Part shown: in pieces, positions 57,401 to 64,000 of the stretch
Position numbering within the stretch: position 1 is the first letter of the stretch
Layout: each line of letters starts with the position of its first letter
Assembly (NCBI GenBank): GCA_037176725.1
Contig: JAZBRS010000026.1
Span: 103,895,501-103,959,500 of the forward strand
DNA: 64,000 bases
Reading direction: 5' to 3'
Source of the DNA: Posidonia oceanica
Lineage: Eukaryota > Streptophyta > Magnoliopsida > Alismatales > Posidoniaceae
Notes under the pieces: model-generated
The model's database searches: none
What the model was told of the DNA's origin: nothing
What the model saw: only the letters and a program-made list of their open reading frames with translations
Program-made: the position numbers and the translations under genes

Positions 57401-59711
57401 TAGGTGGTGAAAAGGCAATGGGATGGCGGGAGATGAAGGCTGGTAGTTGGGTGAGATTGAGGAAGCAACTGGGAGGAGTGTGGTGGCTTGAGGTGGGTCT
57501 GGCTTGCTGGAAAGGGAAGAGGGAGGTTTGCTGCGGATTTTAGCAGAGGAAGGGGAGGGAATTGCTGAAGGGAGGCTGGAGAATTGGAGGCTCTCTCCGG
57601 GATGCAGAGGTGGACACTCAGACCACTCTCTCTGGCCACTCTTTCTGCTGGAAATGGAGGAGGCAGAGAAGAAGAGGAAGGCTGTTTCAGATGGAAGAAA
57701 TGGATGGAATTGCTTCTGGAATTGGGCTCTCTCAGGTTGCTAACTGCTGGTCTCTCACTGATGGTCTCTCGCTGATTGCTCACTGTGGTTGAAGGAATGA
57801 ACGGGAGGCTTTTTATCCGGAGGAGGCTGGCTGCTGGCGCGCTGGGAATTTTTGAATTCAACCGGCGGCCACTGCAGCAGAGGAGACTGATGTCGGTCGG
57901 CAATGAGTGCCTCCGGAAAAGCCGCTGAGATGGAGGTGAAGCGGCGAGCTCTGTAGACCGAAGTGATGGAAGGCTTCAAATTTTGAATGGCAGAGGGAAG
58001 ACTGCAGCAGCTCGCGGGAGAGAAAAAGTCCGGTGGAAGCGCGAGGAAGAAGGAAGAAGAAGAAGGGCGGGCCGGACTGCTGTGGGCCGAGAAAAAAGAA
58101 AAAGAAATAAAGGAGGAAGGGAGAAACGGGCCAACGGGCCCAGTAAGGAAGAAAAGGAAAGAAAAATGGGAAAGAAGGAAGAAAGAGAGGGAAAAGTGAG
58201 GAAATAAAATTAGGAAAAATAAACTAAAAATAAATAAAAATACTAGAAAGGTTGTGTTGTGAGTTAGGATTTTAATTGAATTTTTTTTAATGACTGTTTT
58301 GGGTTAATTAGTGTGTTTTGGGCTTGATTAGGGTTTTAGGGTTTTTGTTTTGTTTTTAATTAGTTTTCACTTGATGAAGTGTTTGTTAAACCTTTTTTAA
58401 ATTGTTTTAAAATTGTGTTTCTCTTGTTAAGCATTTAGGATATTGATTAGGATTTTTTAGGATTTATTTTCGTATTAATCAGGATTGTTTTTGGGTTTTT
58501 AGTTTTAGTCTTCTAGGGTTTTCTTTTCTTAAGTCTTTCAAATTATGTTTTGATTTTTATTTGTTAATTTTTCTTGATGTTTTTTTTTTAATTAGGTTTC
58601 TCTTTTTTGATGGAGTGTTTTTAAGTCTTTTAAATGTGTTTCTCTTTTTCTTTTTAATTAAGTCCTTATGTTGTTTTTCTTATGCTTATTAGGTTAAGTC
58701 TTTTTGCTTCTTTAATTGCTTATCCTAGTGTTTGTTTTTTGATTCTTCTTTTTAGGGTTTGTTTTCTAATTCTTCTGATGGGGTTTTTACTCTTGGTGGG
58801 TTTTGATTTCATTTTAGTTTTTTTCTTGATTTTTCAGTGTTTTCTTTTGATTTGTTTTGCATTTTTTAGCTTACATGCTTGGTTTTCCTTTTAGCTTGAT
58901 TTAGTTAAGTTTAGGTTTTTAATTGCTTGTTTGGTGTTTTTTAGTTGTTTTTCTTAGAACTCTGATTTGTTTATTTTATGTTTTGGGGTTTTACAGATTT
59001 TTAGGGGTTTTTATGGATTTTTGCAAAAGAGAGAAAAGGAAAAGAGAAGGAGGAAAGAAATGGAAAAAAGAGGGAGATAAAAGGAAAAGAGATAGGTTGG
59101 AGGAAAATGATTGCTAAAATTCAGAAAAAATGCTAAAAATAAAGTAAAAATAGGGATAAGATAGAGGAAGGACAGAAGCACAGAGGGGGCCCACAGCCAG
59201 ACCAGAGAAAGGGTAAGAAGGGGATGAAAAGAGAGATGATAAACAGGAGAGAGAGAGGAGAGAGAAAATGATAATCCCGGAGAGAGAAAAGGATAATTTG
59301 AGTGAATGGAGGTCTTAAAGATCTTGGAATGGGATGAAAATTGTTGAGTGGGCAGTCTAGGGTTTGAGGTGTTGGTTCTGAAGTTTTGGTTTGATTCTAA
59401 GAAGGTTTTGTAGGGGTTTTAAGGTGTAGAAAAAGGGGAGTTTTGCCTAGGTTTTCTAGGGTTTTTGGGAATGGTCTAAGTTTGAGATTTTCTAAGTTCT
59501 TGGGTAGGTTTGCTAAGTGGGTGTTGGTGGGTTTTCCTATGGATTTTGGTTAGGTTTTGAGCTTGGGAAGAGGGGTAAAGGCTTAGGTCAAGTTTGCTTG
59601 GTTTTGAAGGGTAAAGCAGAGGGTTAGGGTTTGGTTTTGGTTTAGGTTTGAGTCCAGCAATCACTAGGAGGGCTCCAAGTGGTCCAAGCCTGCCAAGATG
59701 GGGTGTCAACA
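54480..59711 (-). repeat. 5' LTR of element C
   Basis: 5232 bp. It is nearly identical to 32983-38766 except that about 550 bp present there (after 34041) are missing here at 55538. Scattered differences, mostly transitions, concentrate in the GC-rich part (about 25 in 1450 bp) and are rare elsewhere. It contains the same internal blocks as the other LTR. Confidence 0.95.
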
Positions 59712-60967
59712 ATCCCCATGGTATTTCTGGCTATGATTTCCACGGCCTGGCCTTCGGGTATGAAGCATTCTAACTGAGCGGCCGTGTCCCTCCATCTGCT
59801 TGCAAAGGTAACGAAATCTTCGTTGGGCCTCATCCTCTCAGCAGTGAGGTTGCTGGCAGTGGGTTTATGTGGCACCCGATGGCTGTATTGGTTTAGGAAT
59901 TTTCCTTCAACTACCCTGAAATCCTGAAGATCATAGATGGTAAGGGTGTCAAACCATTTCAAAGCTTCTCCTTCAAGGGTCTTGAAGAAGAGATATACAA
60001 CCAACCCCGTATCATAACGGTATGGCAAAGTATCCATGGTGAAAGCAGCCAGATGATTTTTGGGGTCCTCTGTTCCGTTGTACCTTCTCATATTCGGCAT
60101 TTTGAACCCTAGGGGAAGGGTGACGTGAGGGAACTTGGAAGTGTCATAGCCTATCGGTGCTTTCAAGGTGACCCCGGTCTTTACTAGTGCTTCAGCAATC
60201 ATCCTCTTGAGGTCTGACCCTGGTGCGATGTGTGGCCCGTAGCCTGGGTGCCCGAGTGTTTGATGAAGTAGTGAGGGGTTAGGTGGTGGAGGGAAAAGCG
60301 ATGATTGGGGTGGAGTATGATAGTATTGCATGTTAATGGGATGTTGTGGTGGGAATGATATTCCGGGATATGATGTTTTGGAATATTACGGGACGTAATG
60401 AGTCGTGTATGGTGGGGTTGGATGGATGGAAGGGTAGGTGGGTGTTGCATGGTATTGTGGGAATGAACCTTGGGTAGGGAAGTTGATGGTGGGGTTTGGT
60501 GTGGCATGTGTGTAAGTGGGCGTGGCGAATGAGCCGCAGTGGTAGTTTGAGTAGTAGTGCTCGTGGATGTTTGAGTTTTGTGGGTCTTTGCACACAAGGT
60601 GTTGCCCAGCCAGGGATTGCTGCACCTCGTCGGTCTCTTCTTCGATTGGATAAGAGGCAGTCCTGATGGGGGATACAACAAGGGAAGTCACCTCGAGATG
60701 TGAATGCTCAGGCGGGGTGTTCTATGCTTGAGGGTGATTTGCCTCTCTTCCTTCTTCATTTGTTGAACTCTTGTTGAGTTCTGGATCGGTGTTGTAGTCG
60801 AAGGGGATGGAGGTGTGTGGGAACTTTTGCCGACCTGCTGTTTTTGGGAAACTCAGGGTTCCTGGCCCTTTTGCCTGGGAAGTTGGAGGGTCAAGGAAGA
60901 ACCCATTCGGGCCCCAACCCAGTTGTTCTGTGGAGGTAGAGGTGGAAGATGTTCCAGTACACTTCAT
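59712..60967 (-). pseudogene. gag: gag of element A, N-terminal part, cut by element C
   Basis: This part would have encoded the capsid-like Gag. The start (MKCTGTSSTSTS) aligns with gag of B at 8281, then comes a Pro/Tyr/His-rich stretch, then a conserved core with FKMPNMRRYNGTEDPKNH and ALKWFDTLT, typical of the retrotransposon gag family. A stop near 60722 and frameshifts around 60330-60390 break it. It ends at the C insertion, where the sequence for ARNTMG meets the C LTR, and the frame resumes as MLMARLLVGDFHTYPQ at 32982. No protein can be made from it. Confidence 0.88.
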
Positions 60968-61168
60968 TATAAAACTGTTCTTTAAATTATTATAGATAAC
61001 TAGAAAAGGAAATTACAGACTCAATGACACTACTTAATATAGACTCGATGAAAGTAAAAGAGAACAAACTAGAAGAAGTAGTCGCTGCTCTGATGCTCTT
61101 GCAACCTGTTAATGGTGATGGTTAAATCCCTGCAAACAATGCACACTAGAACGAAACGTCTACCCTAC

Positions 61169-61247
61169 CGTCACCTGTAAGTCAGGCGACCAAACAAGTC
61201 GTCGGTTTTAATGGCGGCTGAGCGAGACACCTTCTGAACAGGTGACT
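61169..61247. repeat. Three 28-bp dyad modules in the leader of A
   Basis: CGTCACC-N9-GGCGACC (61169), AGTCGTC-N9-GGCGGCT (61197) and AGACACC-N9-GGTGACT (61225) are spaced exactly 28 bp with 5-nt linkers. The third has ACC/GGT in place of GCC/GGC, a paired change. Confidence 0.8.
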
Positions 61248-61936
61248 CAGTACCTGTTCTTCCAGTAGCTAAGGTTTGTTCTAGACAGACCGCACAACAA
61301 GCAAGAAAATAAAGACAGAGCGAGTTTCAGATAGGTCGCAGATTTTTACTTGTTGAAGTGAATAATTAATCAATTAATTAAACCTGCATGTTCAAAATTA
61401 ATGGGATTTTTGGCTTATGGGTACCATTCTTTGACCTTCGTTCAAGGTCTACCAAGAGGGCCTAGGCGGTGGGTTTGTCTCTCTAAAGAGGAGCCCACTA
61501 CCTAGAATTTTGTCCTCAAGATCGGCCATTATCAAACCACAAAGCAGTAAATAAACAAGGAATACTAAAGTATCAAGTATCTACCAAGGATTATTTTGAC
61601 TTAAGGGAGAGGAGTCAAAATAAAACCCTAGGACACCTTGAGTTCTTAATCTAACTATCCTAACCAAACAGAGTATGGGTGAGCGACTTGCACTGGCCCG
61701 GTTCGCTCTATATGATTATTCTAGTTAGAGAAAGAGATATCAAGGAACTCTAACTTTAATATCAAAGAAATAGTTTCCACCTTAAGGGTGGACACAAGTA
61801 AGCCTAAAATCCAAATAAAAGCCAAAGTAATTACAGTGGACAGGATTTAATTAGATGTTAAGCTACTGCAGACCTAAAAAACAACGCAGGCTACTGAAAA
61901 TAATAGAAGATTTGTAGTGAAATAAAACCCAGATTC

Positions 61937-62015
61937 AGTCGCCTGTGATGGGTGCGTCTGGAATAGTCACCATACTGAACTGCGACTTACTCAGACGCCT
62001 GTTAATTGGGTGACT
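61937..62015. repeat. Second set of three 28-bp dyad modules in the leader of A
   Basis: AGTCGCC-N9-TGCGTCT (61937), AGTCACC-N9-TGCGACT (61965) and AGACGCC-N9-GGTGACT (61993) have an exact 28-bp period and 5-nt linkers. Confidence 0.8.
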
Positions 62016-62305
62016 GGAAACCAGATGTTTCCTATTTTCAGAATAGTAGCAACCTGACCCTCTACGACCATAGATAGGAGGTTGTCATTGCCTCAAAATG
62101 CTAACGAGACTTCTTGCCTTGAGATCAAGGTGGTTGGGTTAGAAAACTGTTCTAATGTTAGAAAAAAACTATGAGGTTTAGCAGTTGTGAAAACCTAAGC
62201 ACACGGTCTCCTGAACCGAAAACAATAAAGGAAAACAACTAGATCTAAAGTAATAAATGAAGGAAGGAAGGAAAAAACTCACGTAGCACAGAGGGTTGGC
62301 TAAAG

Positions 62306-62326
62306 CCGGTCCCATCGTGATTGCCA
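62306..62326 (-). other. Primer binding site of element A
   Basis: TGGCAATCACGATGGGACC starts 4 nt inside the 5' LTR and matches the PBS of B except for a few bases. It resembles complements of the 3' ends of plant tRNA-Lys and tRNA-Arg about equally, so I do not assign the tRNA. Confidence 0.7.
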
Positions 62327-62927
62327 GTTCTGTAGATGTGGATTTGGGGGGTGTTTATGAAGGTAACTGTGCTTCCACATACGTTGTCAACTTTGTTGTG
62401 ATCGCCACTTATCAATGGATGGACAAGGCATCTGGGGAGATGATGATGATGTGGGTAGTCGGTTCACTGGATCGACGGTAGGGTATCGTCTAGCGGCTTC
62501 CTCGTATTACGTGAGCGGATTCCTTTTCCTTCAAAAAACAAGTAACAGAAGATCTGGATGAGTTTGTGTGTAGTCAATCGATCAAATAAATAGGAGATAA
62601 CATAAATAAATGCAACTAATACTAACCGGGGGTTGTTCCCCGCATACATATGCTATGAATATAATCTAAAGAATGCAATAATGAAAATAAAGAGAATGGA
62701 AGATGATACTCTCTTCACCCTCGTGCTGTATGCAATGGGATGAGGAAGCGGAGGCACGGTTGGAGCTCCGGGAATCCTTGAGATCTCTAGGATTCAAGGT
62801 GGGATTCGATGATCTAGGGTTTCTAGGTTGAAGGTGGAGGTTAGGGTTTCTCTCTTAGAAGATAATGGATTTTGTCTCCTTGAAAACCTAAAAATTGACC
62901 ACCCCCTGAGCACTAACTCACGGAGCC

Positions 62928-62935
62928 TTTTTATA
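62928..62935 (-). promoter_or_regulatory. TATA box in the LTR of A
   Basis: TATAAAAA on the minus strand, within CCTATAAAAAGG, lies about 980 bp into the LTR. The TATA box of B lies about 1130 bp into its longer LTR. It probably sets the U3/R boundary just downstream. Confidence 0.6.
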
Positions 62936-63477
62936 GGTTCGTGGGGCACGGGTGGCTTAGACCTAGGAAGGTTCTAGAAGCTTCTAGAAGGGAACTGATA
63001 TTTAGGATTAGTCATCGCTATTAGGGGCGACTGGTGTAAATATCCCCCGAAAAGATCATGGAAATGCTAGGGAGACACCGCGTGACCAGGTTAGTGGGGA
63101 GTCCACGTCATTCAATCGCCTGTAACACAGGGGCCTAACTGTGGCACTAATCCAGCAACTAAAGATTTGTTTTTGATTTCTAGAAGATAAATCCTAGATT
63201 GGTTTCTGATTTTTAGGAAGATAAATCACAGATTGAAAAACGTATTTTAGAAATATCTAGGTTTTAATTTGGAAGCCACCTAGGATTTTCTAGATTTATT
63301 CCTTTCCTTAATTGATTATATGTGATTTTTATATGATATATCATATATTAAATACTTGGAAACCATGGGAATATTGATAATGTAGAAAAAGTGTTATAAT
63401 AAATTATAAAGCCCCCTCATGTATTATATTAATGTCTAGGATATTAATTATCAAGCTAGAGAGTGAGAGAAATTGCT

Positions 63478-63560
63478 AGTCGCCTGTCTTGAATGCGCCT
63501 ACACATTCTAGTCGCCCCTTTGAAAGGCGTCTGGATGTGTCGCCGCTCTGGGAGGCAACT
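63478..63560. repeat. 28-bp dyad modules in U3 of element A
   Basis: Three modules occur: AGTCGCC-N9-TGCGCCT at 63478, AGTCGCC-N9-GGCGTCT at 63510-63532 and TGTCGCC-N9-GGCAACT at 63538-63560. The last two are spaced exactly 28 bp. Further degenerate copies with the same 9-nt spacer are near 63023 (AGTCATC-N9-GGCGACT) and 63115. Confidence 0.75.
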
Positions 63561-63915
63561 AGCTAGGTCTTTTGCGTTTTTAACCCTATCTTTTAAGTTA
63601 ATCAATAGAAACATGATAAAAACTCGGAAAACTTCAGAGATCTCATGAAATCGTAAAAATATCTTCTTTAACTCAAATTTGCCACTGATCTGAGTAGGAA
63701 AAAGGGTGCTCAAGATACTTAGACTTGCCACGATCCTGATTGCGCTAGCTATGCCACAGCTAATAGCCTTGAGCCAAGTAAAATCAAGCGATGCTTTAAA
63801 CAAATCACGGAAAATCTGGAAAAAGTGTTATTAAGTCTTAGTTGTGTGATATGGGGCGCCTAGTTGGTTCCTATCCTTTAAGAACTCTTAAAAATGCGAA
63901 AATGGAATATCTACA

Positions 63916-64000
63916 GAACCCATTTCTTCCCACACACAGACAGCGACCCAACTCCTTACACAGCAGCACACCACCCACAGAACCACCTCTCCACCTCCCT
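63916..64000. other. Sequence outside element A
   Basis: 85 bp of CA-rich sequence beyond the LTR. It is the only candidate for pre-insertion host DNA in the window. No feature seen. Confidence 0.5.

Larger units (their letters stand above)
32983..59711 (-). mobile_element. Element C: 26.7-kb Tat/Ogre-like LTR retrotransposon nested in A
   Basis: LTRs are at 54480-59711 (5') and 32983-38766 (3'), with ends TGTTGACACCCC and GATTGCTACA in the sense orientation. A perfect 5-bp target duplication, ATCCC, is at 32978-32982 and 59712-59716. In sense order it has a tRNA-Arg-type PBS, a leader, one long gag-pro-pol frame (53195 to 44355) with RT, two RNase H domains and integrase, a sense DUF7745/PMD-like gene, three tandem-repeat arrays and a polypurine tract. 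Size, LTR length, PBS and dual RNase H fit the Ogre/Tat group. Unlike classic Ogre, I see no extra ORF before gag. Confidence 0.96.
60968..62305 (-). other. Untranslated leader of element A
   Basis: No ORF of interest lies between the PBS and gag. A splice-donor-like GTGAGT follows the PBS by about 40 nt, as GTAAGT does in B, so a leader intron is possible. A stretch around 61380-61800 is clearly conserved with the leader of B, including a 6-bp inverted repeat GAGCGA/TCGCTC (61681-61686 and 61703-61708). Two three-unit arrays of the 28-bp dyad module are present. Confidence 0.7.
1..63915 (-). mobile_element. Element A: outermost LTR retrotransposon (Ty3/gypsy, Tat-like), 3' end outside the window
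   Basis: Reading on the minus strand, the order is 5' LTR (62331-63915), primer site, leader, gag (60967-59712, continuing at 32982 after element C), two protease-like domains, G-patch, a stub of integrase (29497-29262), then two PMD genes on the opposite strand (27951 back to base 2). Elements B (5113-26904) and C (32983-59711) interrupt it. Removing them restores the gag frame across 32982/59712 and the exon 5 frame across 5112/26905. RT, RNase H and most of integrase are missing. The same order of parts in B shows that A and B are one family. By comparison with B, about 1 kb of internal sequence plus the 3' LTR should lie left of base 1, so no target duplication can be read. Confidence 0.9.
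62331..63915 (-). repeat. 5' LTR of element A
   Basis: On the minus strand it starts TGTAGATATTCC at 63915 and ends CACATCTACA at 62331 (TG...CA), and a primer site follows 4 nt later. Both ends resemble the LTR of B, which starts TGTAGATATCC and ends CCACACTACA, but the two are well diverged. It is 1585 bp against 1789 bp in B. The U3 part holds several copies of the 28-bp dyad module at 63478-63560 and around 63023-63140. Confidence 0.9.

Overview
The window looks like repeat-rich plant nuclear DNA, most likely from a seed plant. It holds plant-type Ty3/gypsy LTR retrotransposons with a second, plant-style RNase H, plant mobile domain (PMD) genes and GT-AG introns. I see no bacterial features, no tRNA or rRNA gene and no convincing ordinary host gene. 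I cannot name the species.

Almost all of the 64 kb is three giant LTR retrotransposons nested in one another. Element A (minus strand) is the outermost and oldest. Its 5' LTR is at 62331-63915 and its 3' end lies left of base 1. Element B (plus strand, 5113-26904, 21.8 kb, two 1789-bp LTRs) inserted into exon 5 of a PMD gene carried by A. Element C (minus strand, 32983-59711, 26.7 kb, LTRs of 5784 and 5232 bp, perfect ATCCC target duplication) inserted into the gag of A. Bridging each insertion restores a reading frame in A, which confirms both junctions. A and B belong to one family. C is a different Tat/Ogre-like lineage with a tRNA-Arg-type primer site.

A and B share one layout: LTR, primer binding site, leader, gag, two retropepsin domains in tandem, G-patch, RT, RNase H, archaeal-type RNase H, integrase, then two PMD genes on the opposite strand, then the 3' LTR. 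The PMD genes keep their introns (one in gene 1, eight in gene 2), as expected for cargo antisense to the genomic RNA. In B, gene 1 is an open 430-codon gene inside an otherwise decayed element. A has lost RT, RNase H and most of integrase in one deletion. C carries one PMD/DUF7745-like gene in the sense orientation, and it has no intron.

The most striking unexplained signal is a 28-bp module: a 7-nt arm (AGTYGCC), a 9-nt spacer, a 7-nt arm (GGCGACT) and a 5-nt linker. It recurs roughly 50 times in A and B, in LTR U3, in the leaders and directly upstream of both antisense PMD genes, with paired base changes in the arms. Other signals are a hairpin ending exactly 9 nt before the 3' LTR in both B and C, hairpin-forming tandem arrays in the 3' region of C, and very uneven divergence along the two LTRs of B.

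All domain calls come from reading motifs by eye. Counts of differences and copies are by-eye counts.
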